Shown here in pieces: positions 1-10,087 of a stretch of 64,000 nt of DNA. The first letter of the stretch is position 1; each line of letters begins with the position of its first letter. This stretch comes from Lysinibacillus composti (GTDB taxonomy: Bacteria; Bacillota; Bacilli; Bacillales_A; Planococcaceae), in NCBI RefSeq assembly GCF_016908465.1, contig NZ_JAFBDY010000003.1, positions 62,001 to 126,000 on the forward strand. Reading direction: 5' to 3'. The notes beneath the pieces are model-generated. The model had not been told where the DNA came from. It searched no databases and worked only from the letters and a program-made list of their open reading frames with translations. Both the position numbers and the translations under genes were made by a program.

Positions 1-384
1 TTCCTTGACAAATTAATTTGATAAATAATAAATTTTTGAATACCTTTTAACAAAACTTTGTATAAAGCGACCCTTTTTCTTATATAAAAATCTCTTATTA
101 TATCGATTTCTCTAATTATATGATGAACTTTAATTAAATAGAGTTAAGTAAATAATAATTAATACATAAGTAAATTAAAATTCTAAAATAGTAATTTCAT
201 TAAATAAATCAAATAATCTGTTGATTTAAGTACTCTTTAAAACTATTATTACCCAAATGTCAAATTAGCTAAACTTATCACTAAAAATATTCGACATTTC
301 CCACACTTATTCAAAGAACTTTAAAAATAGGTCATAATTCCTTCGACAAAACTTTTTTTCCCCTCTTTTTGCATTGAACAAAAA
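1..384. other. AT-rich non-coding edge
   Basis: No convincing reading frame, ribosome binding site or structured RNA is visible. The stretch is extremely AT-rich and lies 3' of ktrD; the neighbouring gene is outside the window. Confidence 0.6.
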
Positions 385-432
385 AAGAATTTGTTTCCTC
401 CACCATTAGGTGAAGTTCAACAAATTCTTATT
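385..432 (-). terminator. ktrD terminator
   Basis: Inverted arms AAGAATTTGTT (385-395) and AACAAATTCTT (419-429), with an inner CACC/GGTG pair. On the minus strand the hairpin is followed by a T-run. It lies just past the ktrD stop. Confidence 0.8.
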
Positions 433-477
433 ATAAGTATCATGAATGAGCTATTCAGCCCTTCTTTGTCACGTGAA

Positions 478-1827
478 TTATCCAATAATTATACGTTCTT
501 GTGGGTAGCGATATATTGCCTTATTAGCTTTCCCACCTAGTGTATATAAGAAAGAGATTAAACCTACACGTCCAATGAACATTAAAATCATTATGACGAT
601 CTTTCCTGCTGTTGACAAATCACTTGTAATGCCTAATGACATACCACACGTACCAAACGCAGAGGTTATTTCAAATAAAATCTGAGTTAAAGTAGCTTGA
701 GGCTCTGTTATTAATAGAATCATCGTAGCGATCAAAACCATGAAAAAAGCCAATACAATAACAGCAAAGGATTTATAAATATCAACATGATGAATTTCTC
801 TATTAAAAATTTGAATTTCATTACGACCATTTGCAAAATTAATTAAAAACAAAATCACAATGGCGAAGGTTGTCGTACGAATACCTCCACCTACAGAACT
901 TGGAGACGAGCCGATAAACATTAATCCACTAACAAAAATATTTGTAGCTTCATTAAATGTAGAAATATCGAGAGTCGTTAAACCCGCAGATCGTGCTGAT
1001 ACAGAGTGAAACATGGCTGCAAATAATTTTTCATGCCACTGCATTCCTTTAAAGGATTGAAATGACTCAATTAAATATATAACAACCGTTCCAACGATAA
1101 ATAAGAAACCATAAGTAGTTGTAGTTATTTTAGTAAATAAACTAAATCGAAAGGCAGGATCCTTCCGTTTTAGAAAATTTTTCACTTCTATTAATACTGG
1201 AAAACCAATGGCACCAAGAATAATTAAAATCATTGTTATAAATTGAATAAAATAATCTGAATGATATGGAATTAAACTCATCCCTGTAAGATCAAAACCG
1301 CCATTTGTAGTTGCAGAAATTGCGGTAAATACACCGTGCTTAATCGCATCTGACCAATTCTCATAATATTTATAGAAATGTACAGAAAGTATAAGTGATC
1401 CAAAGGCTTCAATCGTAAATAATATTTTCACAATCCCAATTAATAAATTCACAACACCCGATAGATTGTATTGGTTATAATCAATCATAATTAATTGCCT
1501 CTCGCGCATGCCAATTCGCTTGCCAATAAATAGCCAAAACAAAGTTCCAAGTGACATGACACCAATTGCACCTAGCTGCATAATAAATAGTAAAACAATT
1601 ATTCCAAAGTCAGTTAATGACTTAGACACATCAAATACGGTTAGTCCCGTTACACTAATTGCACTCACAGCAGTAAAAAGGCTATCAATTACTGATATTT
1701 CTACACCCTCTTCATATACTGCTGGGATCCTTAAAAGTAAAAAGGATAATAAAATTGCAATAAAATAAAAAGATACAAGAAGTTGAAACGGTGTTATACT
1801 TCTAATTTTTTTGCTCTCATGAGCCAT
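478..1827 (-). CDS. ktrD: Ktr potassium uptake channel subunit KtrD
   Basis: Membrane channel subunit of the Ktr K+ uptake system (TrkH/KtrB superfamily). It normally works with a cytoplasmic RCK gating ring (KtrC), which is not in this window. The 449 residues match the usual KtrD length. Four pore-loop repeats are visible as glycine-centred segments: SVTGLT (about 58-63), TTNGGFD, SARSAGLTT and GTCGMSLG. The GASPSSVGGG-like intramembrane segment appears as GSSPSSVGGGIRTTT, and the protein ends ERIIIG as in Bacillus KtrD. It stands alone with its own terminator. No c-di-AMP riboswitch was seen upstream, as expected for ktrD rather than ktrAB. I prefer KtrD over KtrB from overall similarity and the C-terminus. 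Confidence 0.93.
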   Translation of the reverse strand: MAHESKKIRSITPFQLLVSFYFIAILLSFLLLRIPAVYEEGVEISVIDSLFTAVSAISVTGLTVFDVSKSLTDFGIIVLLFIMQLGAIGVMSLGTLFWLFIGKRIGMRERQLIMIDYNQYNLSGVVNLLIGIVKILFTIEAFGSLILSVHFYKYYENWSDAIKHGVFTAISATTNGGFDLTGMSLIPYHSDYFIQFITMILIILGAIGFPVLIEVKNFLKRKDPAFRFSLFTKITTTTYGFLFIVGTVVIYLIESFQSFKGMQWHEKLFAAMFHSVSARSAGLTTLDISTFNEATNIFVSGLMFIGSSPSSVGGGIRTTTFAIVILFLINFANGRNEIQIFNREIHHVDIYKSFAVIVLAFFMVLIATMILLITEPQATLTQILFEITSAFGTCGMSLGITSDLSTAGKIVIMILMFIGRVGLISFLYTLGGKANKAIYRYPQERIIIG

Positions 1828-1944
1828 CTATGTCGCCCTCTTTTGCTAACTATATAAAGCTTCATCTTAGTATAAGAAAAACATACAAAAATTAAAAGAA
1901 GAAAGTAGTAAATTACTTATTCTTTCTTACATTGTAGGCAAAAA

Positions 1945-2050
1945 GAAAAGTGGCTTTTGAAACGCCCCAGACTTTCATTCCCGTCAAGGGGATAGATGAC
2001 ATCTCGGTGTGACCACCGCAAAAGCAAAATTTTCTTGTGGCGTTATCTAG
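1945..2050. repeat. Degenerate GC-richer intergenic repeat
   Basis: A GC-richer patch in an AT-rich 250-bp gap between the SDR gene and ktrD. It contains a short palindrome CGGTG/CACCG at about 2005-2018 and the string gatgacatctcggtgtgacc, which resembles other dispersed intergenic repeats of this window. Boundaries are approximate. Confidence 0.35.
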
Positions 2051-2078
2051 GGAAACAGAAACAACTATTTGTTTCTCA

Positions 2079-3164
2079 CTATTTTATTTCAACTTGAAGC
2101 TGTTTATTATTCTTGTTAACTCTATAAAACTTGACCATCGCTGGGATAGACGACATAAAATCAGAACAACGAATATTTCCTTTTTTCAATATCAACTGTG
2201 CTTCTCTACAATCAAACTGTGCATTCCAAGTTAGATAGTCGAGCGCTTCTTTTTCTACACCCAATTTTTGACGAATTAATTTGTTTTGTAGCAACCATTT
2301 CACAATTGATAACGGAAATTTCCCTTTTGGTAGTTTTCCAGTCATTTCTAATACCATCATTCGGAACACCTCTTGTACTGGATGTGGGAATGGGTCTGTT
2401 AAGTGTAATGTCTTTCCGATTGCAGTAGGCTCGCTACTAATAAAAACCGAAGATTGTATTATAAAATCTACGGGAACAACATTAATTGTCGTCGCTTTGT
2501 CACCTATATACGGAATGAAAGGGAGATTTTTCAATCGCTCAATCATGTTTAAGAAAAAGTATGGGCCATCAAACTTTATAGTCTCACCTGTCAGCGTATG
2601 CCCTCTAACTATACCCGGACGAATAATCGTTATTGGAATCTCTGCCTTTAGATTTTCTACAAGTATTTCTGCTTCAAATTTTGTCTCTTCATAATAATTT
2701 TTAAATTTTTCCGGCCTAATTAGTTCAGTTTCTAAAATACGACCTTTTCTATTCCCTGCTACATAAGCCGTACTAAAATAAAGATAATGAGAAAGATTGG
2801 GTAAAGTTTTAACAAAATCATTAACCATTGACGTTCCCAGTACATTTACTTTCCAAGCAATTTCCCTTGGAACCGCTAAGTCATAGATGGCTGCCAAATG
2901 CCATAATATTGAAATTTGAGGCAATATTCTATTTATACTTTGATGATCTATACCAAGGTTCGGTAGTGTGATATCTCCTTCGATTAATTCAATATGACGA
3001 CCGGGAAACGTTTCCATAATCCTCATAGCTTCTCTTTGAGCTTTTTGTAATTCTGTTTGCAATACAAGAACATAGACCTGATCTGTGTAGTTTTTGCGAA
3101 ATACTTCACGAATTAACTGACTCGCAATAAACCCAGGGAATCCCGTAAAGAAATGTGCAACCAT
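2079..3164 (-). CDS. Extended SDR, thioester-reductase-like NAD(P)-binding protein
   Basis: Rossmann-fold oxidoreductase of the extended SDR / male-sterility NAD-binding type, the family that includes fatty acyl-CoA and thioester reductases. Visible features are the N-terminal dinucleotide motif TGFPGFIA (about residues 6-13), a STAYVAG strand with the catalytic Ser/Thr region, and YEETK containing the YxxxK pair. The start at 3164 (MVAHFF...) is chosen because AAGGAG sits 7 nt upstream and the glycine motif then lies near the N-terminus; a longer frame would add eight atypical residues. 361 aa. It is a single gene between ktrD and prfC, so context gives no substrate. The fold is clear; the exact reaction is not. 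Confidence 0.8.
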   Translation of the reverse strand: MVAHFFTGFPGFIASQLIREVFRKNYTDQVYVLVLQTELQKAQREAMRIMETFPGRHIELIEGDITLPNLGIDHQSINRILPQISILWHLAAIYDLAVPREIAWKVNVLGTSMVNDFVKTLPNLSHYLYFSTAYVAGNRKGRILETELIRPEKFKNYYEETKFEAEILVENLKAEIPITIIRPGIVRGHTLTGETIKFDGPYFFLNMIERLKNLPFIPYIGDKATTINVVPVDFIIQSSVFISSEPTAIGKTLHLTDPFPHPVQEVFRMMVLEMTGKLPKGKFPLSIVKWLLQNKLIRQKLGVEKEALDYLTWNAQFDCREAQLILKKGNIRCSDFMSSIPAMVKFYRVNKNNKQLQVEIK

Positions 3165-3330
3165 TTGAAGACTCCTTCCGATTCGCAACTTATTTCTTCC
3201 TCTTTTACCATATGTATTATTTACCTACTAATTATTCCCTTTTACCAAATATTGTAGTACGAATTTTATATTATTAATCATTTAAACAATAAAAAGTGAA
3301 AGAAAGTTCCCAATTACTATTTAAAAATAA

Positions 3331-3372
3331 AAAAAATCCGCTTTATCCCGAAACGGATAGAGCGGATTTTTT
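3331..3372 (-). terminator. prfC terminator
   Basis: Arms AAAAAATCCGCT and AGCGGATTTTTT with a smaller ATCC/GGAT pair inside form a strong hairpin with A/T flanks. It sits between the prfC stop and the next minus-strand gene. Confidence 0.85.
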
Positions 3373-3429
3373 ATTTAACATGGACTAAATACTAGTAGCA
3401 AACGTTTTAAATTTTATTTCATATAGTTT

Positions 3430-5007
3430 TTACAACAAGCTATATAATTTAATATCCTCGTTTTTCTCTGAGAACCAACGCATAGCAAATTCATTTTCAA
3501 ATAAGAATACTAATCTGTCATAGCGATCTTTCACAAGCATTGAGCGGGCAGAAGACATTGATTCTTTCACATCTTCTTCATTTTCAATCCAACGTGCAAT
3601 TTTAGAACCAATTGGTTGCATTTGTACTTCAACATTGTATTCATTTTTCATACGGTGTTCAAATACTTCAAATTGTAATTGACCAACCGCCCCGAGAATG
3701 ACATCTTCTGTGTGTAATGTTTTATAGTACTGAATTGCGCCTTCTTGTACTAATTGTAAAATACCCTTATGGAATTGTTTTGATTTCATTACGTTCTTTG
3801 CCGTAACACGGACAAATATTTCCGGTGTAAATTGTGGTAATTTCTCAAACTGGAAGGTTTTCTTACCACCAACAACTGTATCTCCAATTTGATATGTACC
3901 AGTATCATATAAACCGATAATATCCCCTGCTACTGCTTCATCAACTGTTTCACGATCATCGGCTAAAAATTGAGTTGATTGCGTAACCTTAAATGATTTC
4001 CCTGTACGAGCTAAAGAGATATTCATTCCACGTTCAAATTTTCCAGAAACGATTCGAACAAAAGCAATACGATCACGGTGAGCAGGATTCATATTCGCTT
4101 GAATTTTAAAGATAAATCCTGAGAAATCATTATGTTCTACTGGGTCTATATATTGTTCATCTTGTGTTAAGCGTGGCTGTGGTGCAGGTGCAAACTGTAA
4201 ATATGTCTCTAAGAAAGTTTGTACACCAAAGTTTGTTAATGCTGAACCAAAGAATACTGGAGTTAATTCACCACGACGAATTTTCTCTTCAGAAAATTCA
4301 TTCCCGGCTTCGTTAAGGAGCATTATATCGTCCATTGCTTGAGAGTAGTAAGAAGTAGCTTTCATTGGGTGTTCAACTGCTAATTCGCCTTCTTCATCAA
4401 TCGGTAAAAATCGATTTTCCTCTTCTGTACGAAATTGTTCAATGCGTTTATTATAGCGGTCGTAAATACCAAGGAATTCTTTCCCCATACCAATTGGCCA
4501 GTTCATTGGATAAGCATTAATTCCAAGTACTTCTTCAAGCTCCTCAATTAATTCAAGTGGTTCTTTCCCTTGTCGGTCTAATTTATTAATAAATGTAAAA
4601 ATAGGAATCCCACGCAAACGACAAACTTTAAATAGTTTTAATGTTTGAGCTTCAATCCCTTTAGCAGCATCGATTACCATGACAGCACTATCCACTGCCA
4701 TTAGCGTACGGTACGTATCTTCTGAGAAATCTTGGTGCCCTGGTGTATCTAAAATGTTTACACGTTTTCCATCATAGTCAAATTGCATAACAGAGGATGT
4801 AACTGAAATTCCACGTTGCTTTTCAATTTCCATCCAGTCAGATGTAGCAAATTTTCCTGATTTCTTTCCTTTTACCGTGCCGGCATCACGAATCGCCCCA
4901 CCGAATAAAAGTAGTTTTTCTGTAATCGTCGTTTTCCCAGCATCCGGGTGAGAAATGATGGCAAATGTACGACGTGAAGTTATATCTTGTTCAATTTTTG
5001 AAGTCAT
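3430..5007 (-). CDS. prfC: Peptide chain release factor 3 (RF3)
   Basis: GTPase that recycles RF1/RF2 from the ribosome after termination. 525 residues, the normal length. G1 is SHPDAGKTT (about 19-27), the switch region reads [11 protein letters not shown]3 DTPGHQDF, G4 NKLD. Domains II and III follow, with the family C-terminal region. Start at 5007 has GGAG about 10 nt upstream. It lies downstream of murE in the same direction, separated by 540 bp holding a murE terminator and a structured repeat; S. aureus also places prfC shortly after murE, as I recall. Confidence 0.96.
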   Translation of the reverse strand: MTSKIEQDITSRRTFAIISHPDAGKTTITEKLLLFGGAIRDAGTVKGKKSGKFATSDWMEIEKQRGISVTSSVMQFDYDGKRVNILDTPGHQDFSEDTYRTLMAVDSAVMVIDAAKGIEAQTLKLFKVCRLRGIPIFTFINKLDRQGKEPLELIEELEEVLGINAYPMNWPIGMGKEFLGIYDRYNKRIEQFRTEEENRFLPIDEEGELAVEHPMKATSYYSQAMDDIMLLNEAGNEFSEEKIRRGELTPVFFGSALTNFGVQTFLETYLQFAPAPQPRLTQDEQYIDPVEHNDFSGFIFKIQANMNPAHRDRIAFVRIVSGKFERGMNISLARTGKSFKVTQSTQFLADDRETVDEAVAGDIIGLYDTGTYQIGDTVVGGKKTFQFEKLPQFTPEIFVRVTAKNVMKSKQFHKGILQLVQEGAIQYYKTLHTEDVILGAVGQLQFEVFEHRMKNEYNVEVQMQPIGSKIARWIENEEDVKESMSSARSMLVKDRYDRLVFLFENEFAMRWFSEKNEDIKLYSLL

Positions 5008-5159
5008 CTTTAACGTCTCCTTTTTTCTACCTTCCCTATAATATAAGAATTACGGCTATTTACACAACCATTTTATTTTGATTCAGCAGATGACACCCTC
5101 CTCTATAGGTGGAACGACATAATGCACAATTTACTCTTTTATTCAGGGTAGTCCAAACC

Positions 5160-5400
5160 TCAACTGAATGAAGACAATGCCTCCGGCGCATGTCACGGAT
5201 CTTAAGAGTCTTAGTGGAAGTTAGCATAAGAACGTCGCTTCGTGCTTACAACGTCTAACTGACCTTTGCCGTCAAAACGCCACGTCCTTGTGGCATTGAC
5301 GGCATGACCGACATCGTGTCGGCCCTCGTGCAGGTCCAAGCACAATTCAAAATCCGGACGCATTTTCGCCGAGGCGTAATTGATTTATTTATTTCACAAT
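5160..5400 (+). repeat. Dispersed structured element containing a Bacillaceae-1-like double hairpin
   Basis: GC-rich island between murE and prfC. Core at 5268-5322: outer stem GCCGTCAA / TTGACGGC encloses hairpin GCCAC-GTCCTT-GTGGC, followed by hairpin CCGAC-ATCGT-GTCGG. A preceding module has arms GTTAG/CTAAC (about 5220-5260). Flanking 5175-5200 and 5352-5376 look like diverged inverted ends. The first loop contains RUCCU; the second differs by one base. Both flanking genes are on the minus strand, so the RUCCU-reading strand is antisense to them. Confidence 0.7.
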
Positions 5401-5423
5401 ACAGTTGTGGTAATCATTGCTAT

Positions 5424-5471
5424 TTTAAAAATAGAGTGTAGAGAAAGCCATAGTGACTTTGACTACACTCT
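5424..5471 (-). terminator. murE terminator
   Basis: Arms AGAGTGTAG (5433-5441) and CTACACTCT (5463-5471), with an inner AAAG/CTTT pair, followed on the minus strand by ATTTTT. Confidence 0.8.
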
Positions 5472-5547
5472 GCTCAGTATTTATCTTGTATTTTGATGAG
5501 CTATTTTACGGTCAATCTAAAAATGATTGTATTATGATTCTAGTTTT

Positions 5548-7017
5548 CTAAACGAATTTTAAGCGAGCTGCTTCAACAGCAATTTCTGCGTCACTGTGTG
5601 GATATTTTGTGTTACCAATTATTTGATAATCCTCATGCCCTTTACCTGCAAAGATAATAATATCACCAGGTTCTGCAACTGACACCGCATGACGAACCGC
5701 TTCTGCACGGTCACCGATACAAGCATACTTATCATGTTGCATGCCTTTAGCTAAATCTCCTGTAATACTATCATATTCTTCATAGCGAGGGTCATCAGTT
5801 GTTAATACAACATAATCTGCAATTGACGCTTTTTCTGCCATTGCTGGTCGCTTTGATTTATCGCGATTTCCACCGGTACCCACTAAGAAGATTAACTTTT
5901 TACCTGGTTCTTTATAAGGTAATGCCGCATGAATTGCTTTTTCAATTGCATCTGGTGTATGTGCATAATCTACAAATATTTGTAAAGGTAAGTTTGTTTT
6001 AACTCTTTCCATACGTCCTCTAACTGGTGTTAGATTCTCGATTTGTTCGATAATTAAGTCTAGTGGAAACCCTTTTCCATAAAACACTGCTGTGGCAGCT
6101 AACACATTATAAACATTAAACTCGCCTAGCAGCTGCATTTGTACTGGGAATATACCTTCTGGTGTGACCATATCGAACGTTGTAAAGTTATTTTCATAAT
6201 TACAGTTTTCCGCTCTAAAAATTGCTTTGTTATGTAGACCATATGACCAGACAGGATATGGTGTCATTTTTGCATATCGCTCAGACCAAGGATCATCCGC
6301 ATTTAACACTACACATTTATTTTTTGTAAGGTCCTGCCCCATTTGTGAGAATAATAAACCTTTTGCATGTCCGTACTCTTCCATCGTTCCATGGAAGTCT
6401 AAATGATCGTGAGTCAAATTCGTAAAGACAGCCACATCATAATCTACCCCTGCTAAACGACCAAGAGCTAGACCATGGGAAGACACTTCCATAATCATTG
6501 CTCTGCAGCCTTCCATTTTGGCACGAAAAATCATTTGTTGTGTACTCAGTGCATCACTTGTCGTATTTGCTGATTCATAAAGAACACCATTAAGGTTGAA
6601 ACCTATCGTTCCAGAGACTGCTGATTTTTCACCCATTCCAACTAGAATTTGATGAATGATTGAGGAAACACTTGTTTTCCCGTTTGTACCTGTAACACCA
6701 ATCATCATAATATCTTGTGAAGGGTAATCAAAGAATTTCGCAGCAAGTAATCCTAATACTCGATCTGTATTTGGAACAATCACTTGTGCCACATTTCCAT
6801 CTAAAGTTAATTCTCTTTCAGCTACAACTATTGTTGCCCCAGCGTCTACAGCTTTTTGCGCATAATCATGACCGTCAACCGTGTATCCTTTTATACAAAT
6901 AAATACACTTTTAGGTTGAACACCTCTCGAATCGATAGCAAGATCTTTCACATTAGATGGCAATTGTCCAATAACTTTTTTCAACGGGATTACACTTAAT
7001 AATTCTTCTACATACAT
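5548..7017 (-). CDS. murE: UDP-MurNAc-tripeptide synthetase MurE (Lys or meso-DAP type)
   Basis: Cytoplasmic ligase adding the third amino acid to UDP-MurNAc-L-Ala-D-Glu. 489 residues. ATP-binding GTNGKTS at 110-116; HDHLDFHG at about 203-210 with the carbamylated-Lys region nearby; DYAHTPDA at about 350-357; GTGGNRDKSKR at 380-390; substrate loop DDPR at 408-411; GKGHE at 458-462. DAP enzymes usually read DNPR followed by an acidic EDP; here it is DDPR-YEEYDS, so the amino-acid specificity cannot be read with confidence. The gene lies outside a dcw cluster, 3 nt after an M42 peptidase gene and upstream of prfC. The S. aureus-like position suggests the L-Lys lineage (inference). Confidence 0.92.
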   Translation of the reverse strand: MYVEELLSVIPLKKVIGQLPSNVKDLAIDSRGVQPKSVFICIKGYTVDGHDYAQKAVDAGATIVVAERELTLDGNVAQVIVPNTDRVLGLLAAKFFDYPSQDIMMIGVTGTNGKTSVSSIIHQILVGMGEKSAVSGTIGFNLNGVLYESANTTSDALSTQQMIFRAKMEGCRAMIMEVSSHGLALGRLAGVDYDVAVFTNLTHDHLDFHGTMEEYGHAKGLLFSQMGQDLTKNKCVVLNADDPWSERYAKMTPYPVWSYGLHNKAIFRAENCNYENNFTTFDMVTPEGIFPVQMQLLGEFNVYNVLAATAVFYGKGFPLDLIIEQIENLTPVRGRMERVKTNLPLQIFVDYAHTPDAIEKAIHAALPYKEPGKKLIFLVGTGGNRDKSKRPAMAEKASIADYVVLTTDDPRYEEYDSITGDLAKGMQHDKYACIGDRAEAVRHAVSVAEPGDIIIFAGKGHEDYQIIGNTKYPHSDAEIAVEAARLKFV

Positions 7018-7020
7018 ACA

Positions 7021-8082
7021 TTAACCCTCCAATTCAACAATAGGTGAAGTAACAAAAACATATAGTAACTCTGCAGTCTCTTTTAATGAATCAAGATGTG
7101 TCCGTTCATAAGCATGTGACGATTCTATTCCTGGTCCAAATAATGCATGTCTTACATCGAAGCCTGCACGTATTGCTGCAGATGCATCTGAACCGTAATG
7201 AGGATATATATCAAGCTTATAATTGATTTGATTCTTTTTGGCTAACTCAACAATATAACGTGTTAATTCATAATGATATGGGCCGCTTGAATCCTTTGCA
7301 CAGATTGATACTGTATATTCATCAGAACTTTGACCATCACCTATTGCCCCCATATCAACAGCAATATAATCCACAACTTCAGAAGGTATATTGGAATTCC
7401 CACCGTACCCAATTTCTTCGTTATTAGAAATATAGAAATGAGTTGTGTAAGGTAGTTTGATATTATTATTTTTAATATATTTCATTAATTGCATTAATAA
7501 TGCTGTACTGGCTTTATCATCTAAATGACGAGATTTAATGAAACCTGAGTCCGTCACTTCGAATCGCGGATCAAAGGAGACAAAATCTCCTACTTCGATA
7601 CCAACTTTTCGAACATCTACATCATTTTTTACCTTCTCATCAATCCGAACTTCTATATGATTTTCATCACGTTTTAGCTCACCAGCATTTCGATAAACAT
7701 GAACTGTTGTTTCATGCATTAAAATGGTACCACGAATTTTTTTACCACTGGCAGTGTGAATCGTACAATATTCACCTTCAACAGCATTCCAATTGAATCC
7801 ACCTACCATTGTAAGTTTTAAACGGCCATTTGTTTTTACCTCTTTTACCATCGCACCAAGTGTATCTGTATGTGCAGTAAACAAACGATGTTGCTGGTCG
7901 TTTTCACCTTTAACTGTAGCAATAATGGCACCTTTATTCGTTCTTTTATAAGGAATTTCTAGTCCTTTTATATATGATTCAATAAATTTCATAATTTCTT
8001 TTGTATAACCACTTGGACTAGCAATATGGACAAGCTGGTCAAGTAAAATAACTGTGCTCTTCTCATCAAAAACATGCTTCAT
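7021..8082 (-). CDS. M42 family metallo-aminopeptidase
   Basis: Di-metal cytosolic aminopeptidase of the M42 (glutamyl aminopeptidase / FrvX) family, 353 aa. Metal and catalytic motifs are present in order: HTDTLGAMV (about 70-78), DDKAS (about 186-190), NNEEIGYGGN (catalytic and metal Glu), DMGAIGDG, and SSHAYERTH with the C-terminal metal His. The stop is followed after 3 nt by the murE start, whose ribosome binding site lies in the end of this gene, so the two are probably co-transcribed. The link to wall synthesis is positional only; peptide recycling is a plausible but unproven role. Confidence 0.9.
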   Translation of the reverse strand: MKHVFDEKSTVILLDQLVHIASPSGYTKEIMKFIESYIKGLEIPYKRTNKGAIIATVKGENDQQHRLFTAHTDTLGAMVKEVKTNGRLKLTMVGGFNWNAVEGEYCTIHTASGKKIRGTILMHETTVHVYRNAGELKRDENHIEVRIDEKVKNDVDVRKVGIEVGDFVSFDPRFEVTDSGFIKSRHLDDKASTALLMQLMKYIKNNNIKLPYTTHFYISNNEEIGYGGNSNIPSEVVDYIAVDMGAIGDGQSSDEYTVSICAKDSSGPYHYELTRYIVELAKKNQINYKLDIYPHYGSDASAAIRAGFDVRHALFGPGIESSHAYERTHLDSLKETAELLYVFVTSPIVELEG

Positions 8083-8311
8083 TAAAAAGCCCCCTCAACC
8101 CTTATATCATATCAAAATCCGTCAATAATCGACATATTTTTATGTATTAATAACTGTTACGATTCGCAACAGTTATTAGAAATGAGTATTTTTTGTGATT
8201 TTATATCTATATATTATAGCATTCGTTTAAAGATTTTTTTGATGTTAATAAAATAAGGTAAAAATTAATCAAAAGAAAAAAATGGAACACCTTTTAATCA
8301 AGACTTTTATA

Positions 8312-9703
8312 CTATTTTATAATCTTACGAACTAATTTCACTTTTTGTTTATATGGAGGAAATAAAATATTGTTAGAAAACTTAGATGAACGCTTCATAA
8401 TTGATTTTGAATGTGTAAAAGTATCGAAGCTTGCTTTTCCGTGGTAGGCATTCATTCCTGAAGGTCCTACTCCGCCAAATGGAAGGTATGGATTTCCACA
8501 CTGAATTACCGTATCATTAACACACCCACCACCAAAAGAAAGTTCCTGTAAAAAGTAATCAATTGCTTTTTCGTGTTCTGAAAAGAAATAGGCTGCAAGT
8601 GGTTTTGGCTTTTTGCGAATCTCATTAAATGCCTTTCCTAAATGTTCAAACGTCAAAATTGGAAGAATAGGACCAAAAATCTCGTCTTCCATCACTGGAC
8701 TCGACCAATTTACACCTTCAACGATTGTTGGTTCAATATATCGACTTTTAGGATCCACCTTACCCCCATATGAAATATTTTGTTTTTCTAATTGTAAAAT
8801 ACTTACTAATCGATTGAATTGACGATCATTTATGATTCGTCCATAATCTTCACTGTTCATAGCATCTTCGCCGAAAAAATCTTTAATTACTAATTTTAAT
8901 TTTGTTACGAACTCATCATAAACAGAAGCATGAACTAAACAATAATCGGGAGCTACACAAGTTTGCCCATTATTATTAAACTTACCCCAAGCAATTCTTT
9001 TTACTGCCACATCTATGTTTGCCGTGTGATCCACAATGGCCGGACTTTTCCCACCCAATTCTAATGTAATGGGAGTAAGTCTTTCTGAAGCCGCGCGCAT
9101 GACTATTTTTCCAACGGCCACACTACCTGTGAAGAAAATATAATCAAACGGGGCATGTATTAGGGCAGTTACTTCTTCTTTTTCTCCTTCTACAACGCGA
9201 ACATAATTTGATTCAAATGTTTCCTCGATAATTTTTTTTACAATTTTGCAAGTTTCTACTGATGATTCGGAAGGCTTTACAATTGCCGTATTTCCGCCAA
9301 TAATTGCTCCAATTAAGGGTTCCATAACTAATTGAAACGGATAATTAAATGGTCCAATGATTAGTACTACACCATAAGGATCATGAACAATAAAGCTTTT
9401 TGCTGGTTGAAATTGAATTGGCGTTTTAACTGGAACTGGCTCCGCCCACTCATCGATATTTTTTAGCATATATTGAATACTATCCAATACAAATCCAACT
9501 TCATTAGCATACGCTTCAAATTCACTTTTATTAAGGTCTACTTTAAGAGCGTGAAGAACTTCTTTTTCATATTTTTTTATCGATAATTTTAATTTTTGTA
9601 GTTGAGATTTTCTAAAACTTATATCTTTTGTTACCCCTGAATAATAAAGCGCTTTCTGCTCTTCAATCATTTGTTCCACATCATCATGAGTGAAATATGT
9701 CAT
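8312..9703 (-). CDS. NAD(P)-dependent aldehyde dehydrogenase (YwdH / class 3 type)
   Basis: Oxidises aldehydes to carboxylates. 463 aa. Catalytic elements: IVKPSE cofactor-binding strand, FTGSVAVGK glycine loop, ELGGKSP with the general-base Glu, and NNGQTC with the nucleophilic Cys (about residue 245). The C-terminal FGGVGPSGMNAYHGKASFDTF segment is typical of the fatty-aldehyde / class 3 branch. AAGGAG precedes the start. Single gene, no operon partner. B. subtilis YwdH is the closest family name I recall; substrate unknown. Confidence 0.9.
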   Translation of the reverse strand: MTYFTHDDVEQMIEEQKALYYSGVTKDISFRKSQLQKLKLSIKKYEKEVLHALKVDLNKSEFEAYANEVGFVLDSIQYMLKNIDEWAEPVPVKTPIQFQPAKSFIVHDPYGVVLIIGPFNYPFQLVMEPLIGAIIGGNTAIVKPSESSVETCKIVKKIIEETFESNYVRVVEGEKEEVTALIHAPFDYIFFTGSVAVGKIVMRAASERLTPITLELGGKSPAIVDHTANIDVAVKRIAWGKFNNNGQTCVAPDYCLVHASVYDEFVTKLKLVIKDFFGEDAMNSEDYGRIINDRQFNRLVSILQLEKQNISYGGKVDPKSRYIEPTIVEGVNWSSPVMEDEIFGPILPILTFEHLGKAFNEIRKKPKPLAAYFFSEHEKAIDYFLQELSFGGGCVNDTVIQCGNPYLPFGGVGPSGMNAYHGKASFDTFTHSKSIMKRSSKFSNNILFPPYKQKVKLVRKIIK

Positions 9704-9853
9704 TATTATTTCATTCTCCTTTAATACATAAAATAAAATCTACTGCGAATAATAACTATGTACAATTTACTACAACTTCTAACATAATTCCTTTTAAAAG
9801 AAATGAGTTATTCTTTAATAAATTAAGGAATTAACCCAAAGGAGGCAATTTAT

Positions 9854-10060
9854 ATGATTTCGACTGATACTTGGTGGGGAGGAATCTTTTCAGGTCCTTT
9901 ATCCATTGGCTTAAATGAGGAAAAAATTCATCAATTAGAGAACGAATCTTTTTTATACTTAAGCAATGCATTAAGCGAAGAAGAATTGCCAGACGAAGAA
10001 GTAATTCCAGATGAGGAAGAAGCATTTGATGATCATATTGATTCACAGGAAGTTGTATAA
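9854..10060 (+). CDS. Small acidic orphan protein, 68 aa
   Basis: Not recognised. The start has a near-perfect AAAGGAGG about 7 nt upstream and the gene is closed by a strong terminator, so it is a well-formed single-gene unit. The N-terminus is hydrophobic/aromatic (MISTDTWWGGIFSG); the C-terminal half is very acidic (runs such as EEELPDEEVIPDEEE). No cysteine, signal peptide or clear transmembrane helix. It points in the opposite direction to both neighbours. An opposite-strand frame over the same bases is a shadow. Confidence 0.7.
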   Translation: MISTDTWWGGIFSGPLSIGLNEEKIHQLENESFLYLSNALSEEELPDEEVIPDEEEAFDDHIDSQEVV

Positions 10061-10087
10061 ATTGTTAAAATGAACATTTTTAAAAAT

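Noticed and set aside
1828-2078. c-di-AMP (ydaO) riboswitch before ktrD
   Set aside because: No ydaO-like core; only a short GC-rich repeat remnant. KtrD genes usually lack it.
2037-2694. Plus-strand frames over the SDR gene
   Set aside because: Antisense shadows of a clearly conserved Rossmann-fold gene.
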